Assembly (NCBI GenBank): GCA_002197995.1
Contig: NGZR01000003.1
Span: forward strand, 3,844,001-3,908,000
Direction of reading: 5' to 3'
DNA length: 64,000 nucleotides
Source of the DNA: Gaeumannomyces sp. JS-464
Taxonomy: Eukaryota; Ascomycota; Sordariomycetes; Magnaporthales; Magnaporthaceae
The notes beneath the pieces were generated by a model that was not told where the DNA came from, did not search any database, and saw only the letters and a list, made by a program, of their open reading frames with translations. Positions 23,011 to 32,466 of this stretch are shown piece after piece. Each line of letters begins with the position of its first letter. The first letter of the stretch is position 1. A program made the position numbers and the translations under genes.

Positions 23011-23524
23011 AACTAACCTTAAAAGGGTAATAATAAAAATCTAAGAAAATTAAATTAAATTTATTACGTAGTTAAATATAACCTGTTAAAATTTGGTTAA
23101 ATTTGGGCTTAAATTGGCCGAGTTAGCAAGGGTGTTGAAAATCGTGTTTAATATGGGATTTCGAAGTGCGTCACTCGCTTGTTTGCGTCACTCGCTGGTA
23201 ATCCACGTTAGCTCCTTTTTTCAAATCGGTTAATTTTTACTTAATAAAAAAAATTATATATGCTCGGAAAGCCCCGAATTCGGGGAATCTCATCATGCAA
23301 TCTGATTTTTTACCGAATAAAATTAGCGGAGTTATTCGCGAGTTCGTAAAAACGGTTTTTGCTTTTTGTATAAGCCGCTCCCTCCCTCAAACTGGATTCC
23401 GTAGAAGTCGCCGGCCACACAAAAAATCCCGTGCACGGGCCAGTGACTTTGGCACCCAGCCAATTAAATCCAAATCAACGGCGGGCGCGCCGACTTCTAC
23501 TGGAATCGTCTGAGCCTCTGAGAC
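23011..23524 (-). repeat. Right arm of the foldback element
   Basis: Starts with AACTAACCTT, the complement of the left arm's inner end, and ends in TGAGCCTCTGAGAC. It is slightly shorter than the left arm because of small indels. Confidence 0.8.
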
Positions 23525-23796
23525 TAGGGCCCGACTTAAATCACAAGATTTACGCTGTGCAGTAGGCTAGCTTCAGGACAAGCGTCACGCGGACCGGACG
23601 AGCCTCCACCTCCCCGCTGCTATCGGCGGGTTCCTCTAGTTGGGCATAACCTCGCCGCGAAAGGTCGATGCACGCTGTACCCCAGGGACCAGGAAAATGC
23701 GAGGATCTGCTCTCCGAAGGATAAATATACCGTCGGACTCCTAAGCGGAGTAACCAAAGATCTTTGGGAAGTTGCCTTATCAGTCATTCTTTCGGC

Positions 23797-24759
23797 ATGA
23801 CGAAATCTGGCCTGCTTAATCCCGACTGGGCCACGACCCCAACTTACCCCGTATTTTCAGAGTTCAAAGATGTCAAGGGGGTATTCACCGGAAAGGGTGT
23901 GAATCCGGACAACGCCTACTTCTCGTTCCACCGTCCGGGTAGCATAGATGACAAAACGAGGACCACCTTCCTCGCCAACATTCGGTATCTGGGACGCGCA
24001 AACCAATTCGATCCCAAAAGGCTCACAATGCCAAACGGACCTTGGCCACATTCGGGTCACGCCATCAAGGCAGAGGCGCACCAGTGGGTTCGGAATCCCA
24101 AAATCGACGTGTTGATGCCCGTTACCGCCGACGGTCGGCCGATCACCTACGACGCCATCGTGACCAGATCACCCGAGTTTGTTCTCGGGGTGCAGGGAGC
24201 GGATTGTCCCGCCATTTTCTTCTACGACCCAGTCTCGCGGGTCATTGGGCTTGCTCATACAGGCTGGAAACCCCTTGTGCGCGGCGTGGTCAAAAACACG
24301 GTCGATGCAATGGTCGAGCTCGGCGCTACGCGCGAAATGATTTCGGCTTTCCTCTCACCGGGGTCGGGCGATCAGCACACGGTATTCAAGTGGGACGATG
24401 ACATGGAGGAAGATGTGCGGCTGGTTTTTGTCAAAGCGGGACGTCAGGAGTTGCTGGCCGACATGTCCCTGCGACACGACATGACCGAGGAAGATTGCGC
24501 GATGCTAAGCGGCGCCCTCGGGCGCGACGTACCCCCTGGCTGCAGCTCCTTCAAGGTTGTCGAGTTGGCTGTCAGGGAGCTTCGGTCGTGTGGCTTGCCT
24601 CACAGCAAGATATCACGGAGTTCTCATTCCTGTCTCGTCGACCGGTATCCACAAATGGGTACGGACGATACCCAGGCCCTATTCCGCTATCACTCCTATC
24701 GAAGAGAGAGGCCAATCCATGGTCTGAACATTAGCCTTTTGTATCTCCGAGACGATTAG
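23797..24759 (+). CDS. YfiH/multicopper polyphenol oxidase (laccase domain) family protein
   Basis: Single-exon gene of 320 residues. The family (PF02578, bacterial YfiH, human LACC1) has purine nucleoside phosphorylase/adenosine deaminase-type activity or was earlier annotated as polyphenol oxidase. Signature blocks are present: GVQGADCPAIFFYD near residue 144, GLAHTGWK near residue 162 (the catalytic Cys/His region), LSPGSGDQH near residue 194 and FRYHSYRRE near the end (equivalent to the family's FSYRR). It starts at the first in-frame ATG (23797). The spacing to the convergent membrane-protein gene is only 47 bases. It lies about 270 bases beyond the foldback element, so the element may sit in its promoter. 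Fungal function is not established. Confidence 0.85.
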   Translation: MTKSGLLNPDWATTPTYPVFSEFKDVKGVFTGKGVNPDNAYFSFHRPGSIDDKTRTTFLANIRYLGRANQFDPKRLTMPNGPWPHSGHAIKAEAHQWVRNPKIDVLMPVTADGRPITYDAIVTRSPEFVLGVQGADCPAIFFYDPVSRVIGLAHTGWKPLVRGVVKNTVDAMVELGATREMISAFLSPGSGDQHTVFKWDDDMEEDVRLVFVKAGRQELLADMSLRHDMTEEDCAMLSGALGRDVPPGCSSFKVVELAVRELRSCGLPHSKISRSSHSCLVDRYPQMGTDDTQALFRYHSYRRERPIHGLNISLLYLRDD

Positions 24760-24806
24760 CTACATCGAATATCTTGCTTTAAAGGTACAACCGAGACCAC
24801 TTGCTC

Positions 24807-26438
24807 CTACACTCCTTCATTTTGTCCCTCCTCACAACATACGTTCACAGATCCCTGGCCGTTGACTTTGCTACTCCGGAGGCTCGTGGGTTGGGTGGTA
24901 AAGACGACGTTCTTACCACGGACGTTAACCGCGAACTCAAACCTAGCCTCGGCTGACTGTCTCTGGTGGTCGGCCTCCGTAGGGAGGAGAGCGAACGCGG
25001 GCCCGAATAGCAAAAAAGTTGTCATGCTAGTCAGCCTCATCAGATTCCTGACCCCCACACGTTTCATACCGATGGTGCCGTGCGAGAAACCCAAAACCCT
25101 CCGTTTGGATGCCGACTTTGACACATGGGCTGACGCCTCCCCGTTAATCATCACTTCCTTTAGAAAGAGCACGTTGCGAAACGACGCGTCCATGACACTC
25201 AACTCAACCGCGCCACCAAACATGGCGCCGGCCCCAAGGACCAATGAGGCCAACAAGGCCATAGACCCCAACTGCGAGTTCTCGACCGTGCTAGTTGTCC
25301 ACGCCGAGAAACCGGTGCTGATAGTGACGCCCAGCATGGCCATGACGTTTGTCACGGTGCGGTCGAGGGCCACCTTTCCCGCATCGACACAAGACGTGAC
25401 GTCCCTTTTCTGCCACGTGGCAACGGTTGCGGCCTCGCTCTTTTGCGTATCCGAAAGCTCTTCGTTGGTAACCGGGTTCTTCTTGCCAATGTCTTGGGCT
25501 AGGCAGGCTGGGAAGACGGGAAACGAGTCACTCGACGCCGGCTTGCCGACCTGCCTGAAGACGGGGGAGGCGCCGTCGCCGGTGGGGTCCTCATATCGCC
25601 GATGCAGCTGCGCCGAGTCGACCGACACAAACGAGGCCTTGTGGAGCAAGCTCCAGCTGGACCCTGCGGCGACTAGCGTGAAGAAGGTGCCTAGCGTCGT
25701 CCGCACATAGTTTGCGTGGACGCAGTACACAACGCAGTAGATCAGCATGACTACCAGCCGGGGGTAGCTGTCCGCGCCCCGCGTGTTGGTCAGGAAGCCG
25801 TTGAACGCTAGGGTCGATATCACCATCGCCACCGCCACCCACATGCCCGCCCACTCCCACACCCAAAGTTGCACCATGTTCTTTGTCAACGAAGATCCCG
25901 TCGTGAGCCACATGGAAGGCATCGTCACGGATTTGTCCAGCGCAGTTCCTGCTAGCTGATACACCCCTCTTGCTGCAGCTTGGGCTTCCCCATCCAGCTT
26001 TCCTGCATAAAAGAGTTGGATAGCGTCGTCTGGTGTTGTTGTTGTTGTTGTTGATGATGATGATGTTTTAGGCTGTGCACTCGCGCCCGCGGGCGCCAAG
26101 CTCGTGTCTGGCCATGCTACGGACAGAAGTGTCTCGATATTGCTTCGGATCGTATCGAATGGGATCTTGCTGGTGCTGAAAAGACGACTTCCGGGGCCGA
26201 TGAGGGTGGCGTAGGTGGCGGTGACAAGGATTAAGCATGCGAATGCCAGAAAGGTCGTGACTGCCTGGACTTCAGGGGAGAAGCCCTCGTCGGCGGGGAT
26301 TGTGCCGTTTTTTGAGGTTGTTTCGTCGATTTTGACGTCAATCGTTTTGGCGTCGCTCGCTTCAATTGGGGCGGTCAACGTAGTGGGTATTATTCCTACC
26401 AGCAACGTAAAAGCGAGAGTGCGGAGAAGTATCGACAT
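24807..26438 (-). CDS. Multi-spanning membrane protein, unknown function
   Basis: Intronless, 543 residues. There is a signal-like hydrophobic start (residues 1-23), then helices at about 59-80, 195-215 and 228-245, a run near 250-265, and several more in the C-terminal half (around VTNVMAMLGVTISTGFSAW, MALLASLVLGAGAMFGG and TTFLLFGPAFALL). A Ser/Thr homopolymeric tract at about 126-136 is encoded by a trinucleotide microsatellite. A luminal or cytosolic loop contains scattered Cys. I recognise no named domain; similar proteins are annotated as hypothetical in ascomycetes. Long single frame with good codon bias supports a real gene. Confidence 0.75.
   Translation of the reverse strand: MSILLRTLAFTLLVGIIPTTLTAPIEASDAKTIDVKIDETTSKNGTIPADEGFSPEVQAVTTFLAFACLILVTATYATLIGPGSRLFSTSKIPFDTIRSNIETLLSVAWPDTSLAPAGASAQPKTSSSSTTTTTTPDDAIQLFYAGKLDGEAQAAARGVYQLAGTALDKSVTMPSMWLTTGSSLTKNMVQLWVWEWAGMWVAVAMVISTLAFNGFLTNTRGADSYPRLVVMLIYCVVYCVHANYVRTTLGTFFTLVAAGSSWSLLHKASFVSVDSAQLHRRYEDPTGDGASPVFRQVGKPASSDSFPVFPACLAQDIGKKNPVTNEELSDTQKSEAATVATWQKRDVTSCVDAGKVALDRTVTNVMAMLGVTISTGFSAWTTSTVENSQLGSMALLASLVLGAGAMFGGAVELSVMDASFRNVLFLKEVMINGEASAHVSKSASKRRVLGFSHGTIGMKRVGVRNLMRLTSMTTFLLFGPAFALLPTEADHQRQSAEARFEFAVNVRGKNVVFTTQPTSLRSSKVNGQGSVNVCCEEGQNEGV
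26031..26066. repeat. Trinucleotide microsatellite inside a coding region
   Basis: GTT repeats followed by GAT repeats on the plus strand, encoding Ser and Thr runs of the minus-strand membrane protein. Length is a multiple of three and the frame is kept. Confidence 0.85.
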
Positions 26439-28033
26439 GGTGATGTTTGGAGTTTTGTTCGCGAAGGCTTAAAAGCACGGGATGCGCTATTAAGATTGAG
26501 CTGCTGTTCCCCATGCTCAGGAGCTAGAAGGCCGCATGGAGCCGTTATTTGTAATGTGGTCCGCACGATAAAGCTGCACTTTTGTGCTTTGCGGCGCAGT
26601 AGGCAAGGCGTCCAAACGGCATCGCCGAGCCTATCAGATCCAATTTTGGCTAAAGGACAGGCTGCGACCGTCTACGGCAGTGCATAGCGTTCACTATTGT
26701 GACGTTCCGCAACCTACTACGCCAAAGGGAAGCAGATTTAAATACTTACCAAAAAGGAAACTCCCAAAAGTCCAAATTCCGGGTGCATATTGGTTTGTAG
26801 CCCTCCACTGAGAAACCCTGGTCGATTTCTCGACAAGCATCACGGATGCAAACCTCACTTGGCCAGCTCTAGCTGTCACAGGGAGGTGATCAAGGTGATT
26901 GGGGCGATTAGCCTCGTCTCAAAGGCTCAGACCATGTAGCTTTTCCCCACCCAGGTACCCCGCCCAAATCCAATCAATAAAACGAACCCCCCTCCCAATT
27001 TCGCTCCATCTGTACATACATGTAGAATTCGCCCGCCCCACAAAGAAAATCCCGTGCACGAGCCAGTGACTTTCCCAACTAGCCAATCAAATCGAAAGGG
27101 CCAATCCTACTGGAATCAACCAGTAGGATTTCCACCCCCTAACGCATGGAACGTTAGGCGCAGTCCGCGAGATTTCAACAACTCCGCTCGAGACGGCCTG
27201 CGATCCCCCATGGAGGGGTTTGGCAGATGGGTCGGTCACTGGACCAAGGCACCAAGTGATCAAATTCTCAATCGAATTTGACACTTTGCGTGCACATGTA
27301 GCCTGCTGTCCTTCGTATTGACGTGACGTGTCACAACACATCCTGGGAAAGCAGGCGCACTCGGAGCGGGGGCGGGGTTTGCCTGCACCACGGTGGATTA
27401 CGGCGAGGTCGGTCCTCGGGAGAGAAGAGCGACCCAGACTCGGCTCAGCCGAGGACAGGCCGTGGTGCGCCAGCGTGGGGGGCACAGTTTGGGGGACAGT
27501 GTCTTCTCTTTTGATCCTATGACCTCGGAAAACTGACGAGGGGTAAAATTAGAGGAGCCGACAGTTATTGCTTCCCCTCCCGATTTGGGGTTGGGGAGGT
27601 TGCTGGATTGCCCCGAGACGGGGCCTTGGCAGTGGGCATGGAGGCCAACACAGCTGCATCGACCCCGTCTGGAAGCAAGCTTGCCCCTTCCAAGCCTTGG
27701 GGCGTTCGCGTTGTGCTAGCCCAGACCGAAACCAAATTTTCACACGGGGCAGCTACCTACTGTACGCCTATATCGGCCGGCAACGCATTCCGGCCTCCAG
27801 GCAGGGATGTTCTCGGAGTGTTGCGGTCATGGTCTAGGATGTGCCTTTTTTTGAGGGGATGGCGGTTAAGTAAAGCCGTCCTGCCCGAGGCACTGGCGAT
27901 GTCAGCACGTTCCACCTGCTGCCAGTGCCCAAGTCCGACTCTGTCTGCCCAACAATAATTGCAGACGCTGCCTGCTAGCTCGTGTGTGCTTCTTGAATAA
28001 CCCAAACACGACAAAGGCCAGCTTGACCGTATC
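26439..28033. other. Divergent intergenic region with transposon relics
   Basis: About 1.6 kb between the membrane protein and the dehydratase. It contains a copy of the foldback element's subterminal module and a terminal-repeat-like GTCTCAAAGGCTCAGAC at about 26916. Otherwise no coding feature is supported. Confidence 0.5.
27026..27127 (-). repeat. Solo copy of the foldback element's subterminal module
   Basis: The stretch GCCAATCAAATCGAAAGGGC and the surrounding 90 bases match the complement of the left arm at about 22451-22550, with the CTACTGG boundary kept. Outside it the match stops, so the terminal GTCTCAGAGG repeat is missing on this side. It may be a decayed element or an independent small MITE. 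Confidence 0.7.
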
Positions 28034-29354
28034 ATGGCGCCCATAAAAACCGTCGAGTACTTCCGCGTTAAGCCGCGATGGCTGATGGTCAAGGTCACGG
28101 ACGAGGAGGGGGAATATGGCTGGGGAGAGGCCACGCTCGAGGGCCATGACCTGGCGGTAGAGGGTACACTCCAGGAGATGATCCCGAGGTTAATCGGCAT
28201 GGAGGCCAAGTAAGTTCCGCCCAATGGAAGGTGCTTGGCCGGCAAAGGAAGGAGAAAAATACCCCTTGGATATCTGACACAAGTTAACCCAACCTGCCTA
28301 CAGCGAGATAGAGAACATCTGGCAAAAGTTCTGGAGGCATGGATTCTACCGCGGAGGGCCTGTCTTCATGTCGGCTCTGTCCGGCGTCGACATTGCCTTG
28401 TGGGATTTGAAGGGTAGGCACGAGAACTCCTGGCTTGGTTGCAGCCCTTTTCCGGAGCTGAAGCTGACGCGTCCATCGACCACGCCCATCTAGGACGCAG
28501 GCTCAAGGTCCCCATATACGAGCTGCTGGGCGGCAAGGTGCGGAACAAGGTGCAGGTGTACCTGGATCGGCGGCGACCGGCCTTCAGACGTGGAGGCGGC
28601 GGCCAAGGCGCGGCTGGCGCAGGGGCTCAGGTGCGTCAAGATGAACGCGACCGAGGACGCGGGCTGGGTGGACTCGCCGGCGGTGCTGGACGCGACGGTG
28701 GAGCGGCTGCGGGTGGTCAAGTCGCTCGGGCTCGACGCCGGGCTCGACTTCCATGGCGGCGCACAAGGCCATGGCCAAGCAGCTCGCGCGGGCGCTGGAG
28801 CCGCTGCGGCCGCTCTTCATCGAGGAGCCGCTGCTGAGCGAGCACCCGGAGGCGATCAACAGCTGGCCGGGCAGACGGTGTGCCCGATCGCGCTGGGGAG
28901 CGGCTGTACACGCGCTGGGACGTCAAGCGCTTCCTCGAGGACGCGTCGGTCGACATCCTGCAGCCCACATCGCGCACGCGGGCGGCATCTCGGAGACGCG
29001 CCGCATCGCGCAGATGGCCGAGGCCTACGACGTCTCCATCGCGCCGCACTGCCCGCTGGGCCCGTGGCCTTTGCCGCGTGCATGCAGGTGTCGCTGGCCA
29101 CGCCCAACTTCGCCATCCTCGAGATGAGGCCTGGGCATGCACTACAACACCGAGGCCGGCGACGACATCGACCTGCTGACGTACCTCAAGAAGCCCGAGG
29201 TCTTTGACATCAAGGACGGCTATGTGATGGCGCCGACGGGCTACGGGCTGGCATCGAGATCGATGAGGAGGTTGTGCGCAAGATCGCGGCCGACACTGCG
29301 CCTTGGCAGTGCAAGGAGTTCCATGGCCCAGATGGCTCTATCAGGGAGTGGTAG
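28034..29354 (+). CDS. D-galactonate dehydratase-like enolase-superfamily enzyme, frame broken
   Basis: Predicted to dehydrate an aldonate, D-galactonate being closest (bacterial DgoD), to its 2-keto-3-deoxy acid. Exons 28034-28209, 28304-28413 and 28494 onward. Intact blocks: RWLMVKV and EYGWGEAT (start), GFYRGGPVFMSALSGVDIALWD, then in shifting frames GLDFHG (metal ligand), LFIEEPLLS (metal ligand), ERLYTRWD, AHAGGISET, PHCPLGP and GLGIEIDEEV, ending EW-stop as in DgoD. Small indels occur near 28564, 28755, 28859, 28897, 28966, 29064, 29128 and 29250, mostly lost G or C. No nonsense mutation appears once each frame is followed. Either a heavily mis-called gene or a young pseudogene. It starts a cluster of sugar-acid genes. 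Confidence 0.78.
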
Positions 29355-29670
29355 GCTGCAAGTACTGTGACGGGGTTTCTTAACGATAGGAGCAACTACA
29401 AAAATACACCGCGTGTAGTGGCTGGAGCCGATGCTTTCTCAGTGTGACTATTTCGGGAATTGTGCAGTGATGAGAGAGCTTGCAGGGAGGGAGGGGCCTT
29501 AGGAGAGATCTTGGGCACGAATCCGATCCAACTCCCAAACGCCGCACCTTTTCTCCCAACGCCTGTTTTGCAACGCGGCAGCACCGGAGCATACGTGCGC
29601 CATTTCCACTGTTATGAAAAATGAAAAAAACAATTGAAGCCAAATACACCATATAAATAACCCTGGCCCC
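29355..29670. other. Convergent intergenic region
   Basis: 3' flanks of the dehydratase and the zinc dehydrogenase. No coding feature; an ATATAAATAA stretch near 29651 may be a 3'-end signal for the minus-strand gene. Confidence 0.4.
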
Positions 29671-30917
29671 CTAAATCTCGATCACCACCTTCAGGACCAG
29701 ATCGCCCTTCTCGTCGACCGGCTTGGACGCCGTGTCGAACGCATCGGGCGCCTTGTCGAAGCCTTGAAACGCTGCGTCACCAGCTTGGAGATGTCGGGCA
29801 GGCCGTTCTCGTGCCGCTTGCTCAGGAGATCGATGCCCTGCTGGTACGTGTTGGCATACCGGAACACGCCCACCAGGTCGACCTCGCGCAGCGCCGCGGC
29901 GCCCATCGGCACCGTCTGCACGGGGCTGCCCATACCGATCAGCATGACGCGCCCGCCGGGAGCCGTCGCGTAGATGGCCGCCTGCACGCACGGCTCGACC
30001 GTGCACTCGAACACGGTGTCGAACTCGCCGCCCTCGCCCAGCCCGCCCTCGCGCGCCAGCAGCGCCGCCGTCTCGCGCGCCAGCGCCAGCCGGTCCGCGG
30101 CCGTCGCGTCGGGCGCCGCCCGCTTGCCCGGAACGACGACGGCCTTGTCCGCGAACCCGTTGGCGACGGCGAACTCGACGCGCGCCGCCACCAGGTCCGC
30201 CACCACGATGGCGCCCGCGCCCTCGACGCGCAGCATCGCGGCCGTCAGCAGCCCGACGGCGCCCGCGCCCAGCACCAGCGCGCGCGACCCCTTTTTAAAC
30301 TGCGCCCGGCGCACGCCGTGCATGGCGACCGACAGCGGCTCCAGCAGCGCGCCCTCGGCCAGGCTGGCGGTCTCGGGGAGGCGGTAGCACCAGCGGGCCG
30401 GGTGGTTGACGCGCTCCTGGAGCGTGCCCTGGAAGTGCGGGAACGTCTTGGCCGAGCTGCGGAACCGCATGCCCTTGCAGAGGTTGTAGCGCCGCGCGCC
30501 GCAGAGGTCGCACGCCTCGCACGGCACCCCGACCTCGAGCGCCACCCGGTCGCCCACCGAGAAGCCTGTGACGTCCTCGCCCACGGCCTCGACCACGCCC
30601 GCCGACTCGTGGCCCAGCGCGAGCGGCTCGCGCACGTGGAAGTCGCCGTTGGCGAAGTGGTGGAAGTAGTGCATGTCGGACCCGCAGATGCCCGTCGCCC
30701 GCACCGAGATTTGCAGCTCGCCCGGCCCCGGCGCCGTGATTGTCCGCGTCTCCTGTTAGGGGGTTGGTTCGGCTTGCGTCAGTCTCGAGGCGCAGGCTGT
30801 GTGTGGCAGCGCGACGCCGCAACAATGCAAAACCAAAACAACTCGGCTTACAACGCGCAAGTCCTTCGGTCCGTGAAGGACCGATGCCTTGATGGTCTCA
30901 ACCTGAGCGGTTGCCAT
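29671..30917 (-). CDS. Zinc-dependent polyol/sugar-acid dehydrogenase (sorbitol dehydrogenase type MDR)
   Basis: NAD(P)-dependent medium-chain dehydrogenase, likely oxidising a polyol or sugar acid. Exon 1 (30917-30852) begins MATAQVETIKASVL; exon 2 starts at 30752 after CTAACAG. Catalytic-zinc region GICGSDMHYFHH, GHESAG, the structural-zinc lobe CEACDLCGARRYNLC, and the Rossmann motif VLGAGAVGLL are present. GGRVMLIGMG and the late YANTYQQGIDLL fit L-arabinitol/sorbitol-type enzymes. Near 29765 the frame shifts by one base; the other frame continues GFDKAPDAFD to a stop at 29671, giving about 382 residues. It lies convergent to the dehydratase, in a sugar-acid cluster. Exact substrate cannot be read from sequence. 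Confidence 0.85.
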
Positions 30918-31533
30918 TTTTGATTCGCTCTGGCTCTCCTCGGCTTGATGATGCGATGGATATCGTCGTTTGGGAGGGCGACAACAATCCGGGCTTCACG
31001 AAGCTTAGAATGACGGACTCGCCGGATCAATATTTGCCTTTTTTTTTTTTTTTTCTTTCGTCCTCACCTTTTTTTTTTTTTTTCTCGCTGGCCTTCTTCC
31101 CGAGTTCGTTGACGTTGCTAGGCCAGGCGATCCACCACTCTGCCCCATTCTCTCGAATCCGAATCGGCCACACGATCGCACAAGATGGTGGGATGCCCCG
31201 CGCTAGGAAGCCCCGGGTTGCGGGTCTTCAATGATATCCACTCCCCAGAATTATAGTCTCGGCTCCGATCCCAAAGCATGACGGGGATGGCGTTGTGAGG
31301 GATTAGATGTCTCCTGCGCGTATCCGCAGTGCCGATGTGTTGGGCCGATGATAGCCTCTTCACCTGGGGGTTACCCCAAAAGCTGCTAACTCGACTCGGG
31401 ATCGTTACGGTGAGCTACCAAATTACCCCTCAAATCCTGCAGGAAAGCATCCAAGCTGGACGATGGATGATGAATTATTGAAGTGGTATTTTTTCTTCTT
31501 TTCTTTTTACGAGGTTGCTTCAAAGTTCGTCTC
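30918..31533. other. Intergenic region with poly-T tracts
   Basis: Promoter side of the zinc dehydrogenase gene and 3' side of the SDR gene. Two T runs of about 16 and 15 bases lie at 31039-31054 and 31069-31083. No gene seen. Confidence 0.45.
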
Positions 31534-32466
31534 CTATCGGCCCATCCATCCGCCGTCGATCGTCAGCAACTCCCCGGACACGTAGAGACTACCCCTCCCA
31601 GCCAGGAACACGGTGGCGCCCTTGAAATCATCCGCGTTGCCCCATCGGCCGGCCGGGATGCGGGCCAGAATGCTAGCAGCGCGCGCCTCGTCCTTCAGCA
31701 GGGCCTCGTTCATATCCGTCGCCACGTACCCCGGCGCGATGGCGTTCACGTTGACGCCCTTGCTCGCCCACTCGTTGCTCAGCGCCTTGGTCAGCTGGGC
31801 GATGCCGCCCTTTGCGGCCGCGTACGCCGGGACGGTGATGCCGCCCTGGAACGAGACGAGCGAGGCGACGTTGATGACGCTGCCGCGGTGGCCCGTGGCC
31901 GGGTCCGCGGGGCGGCCGAGCATGTAGGCGCCAAAGTCCCGGTCCAGCGTCCACACGGTCTTGAGGTTCACCTGCAGCACCTCGTCCCAGTCCGACATGG
32001 GGAAGACGTGGGCCGGGTGCCTCCGCTGGATGCCGGCGCAGGTGACGAGGATGGACACGTCGTGGCCATCGCCCAGGACGCGTCCGGCGAGCTTCTCGAC
32101 TGCTTCTTGAGATGATAGATCGCACGTGTAAATGGTGGCCTTGCGGCCCAGCGTCTCGACCTGCTTCTTGGTCTCGAGGTTCGACTCGTCCCGCTGAGCG
32201 GCGCGTGAGGGTTAGACTCAATCTCGGCCCCCATCTTATCCTTCCTTCCTAGTTTTCGAGCTTGCTCCAGACCTCAAGATAAAAGGGGAAAAAAAAAAAA
32301 AAAAAAAAAAAAAAACTGGCCTCAGACGCACCTGGATCAGAATGATGTCGGCACCGGCCTCGGCGAGGGCAATGGCCATAGCTTGGCCGATGCCGCGTGT
32401 GCCACCGGTGACGACGGCTACGCGGCCGTCGAGGGCAAACAGCTTCTCAAGAAATGTGTTCGGCAT
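31534..32466 (-). CDS. KduD-type short-chain dehydrogenase (2-dehydro-3-deoxy-gluconate/2-deoxygluconate dehydrogenase family)
   Basis: NAD(P)-dependent SDR closest in motif style to bacterial KduD, which interconverts 2,5-diketo-3-deoxygluconate and 2-keto-3-deoxygluconate. Exons 32466-32332 and 32193-31534 give 264 residues. Cofactor motif TGGTRGIGQ near residue 21, CAG in place of NNAG, the catalytic Ser in ASLVSFQGG, and YAAAKGG (YxxxK) are visible. The C-terminal [21 protein letters not shown] is strongly KduD-like. The 138-nt intron holds a 27-base homopolymer. I took the Met at 32466 because family proteins begin just before [14 protein letters not shown]; an upstream in-frame Met exists at 32544. 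It sits between the zinc dehydrogenase and aldolase genes. Confidence 0.88.
32289..32315. repeat. A27 homopolymer inside the SDR intron
   Basis: Uninterrupted run of A on the plus strand, read as a T run near the intron's 5' side on the coding strand. Confidence 0.9.

Larger units (their letters stand above)
22435..23524. mobile_element. Foldback (long inverted repeat) DNA element, non-autonomous MITE-like
   Basis: A 1090-bp element made almost entirely of two inverted arms around a loop of about 34 bases. The outermost bases GTCTCAGAGGCTCA and TGAGCCTCTGAGAC are perfect inverse complements and are flanked on both sides by TA (22433-22434 and 23525-23526), the target duplication expected of Tc1/mariner-type insertion. 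Arm ends are GC-rich; the interior is strongly AT-rich. No open frame could encode a transposase. Each arm carries a subterminal module bounded by CCAGTAG-type and CTACTGG-type repeats. Arms are diverged by scattered substitutions, so this is not a recent assembly artefact of a perfect palindrome. Confidence 0.85.

Noticed and set aside
22435..23524. Autonomous transposon
   Set aside because: The longest frame inside is about 70 codons, and nearly all the sequence is paired inverted repeat.
29811..30923. 370-codon open frame opposite the zinc dehydrogenase
   Set aside because: Arg/Ala/His-rich antisense shadow of a GC-rich gene that has clear zinc and Rossmann motifs on the other strand.
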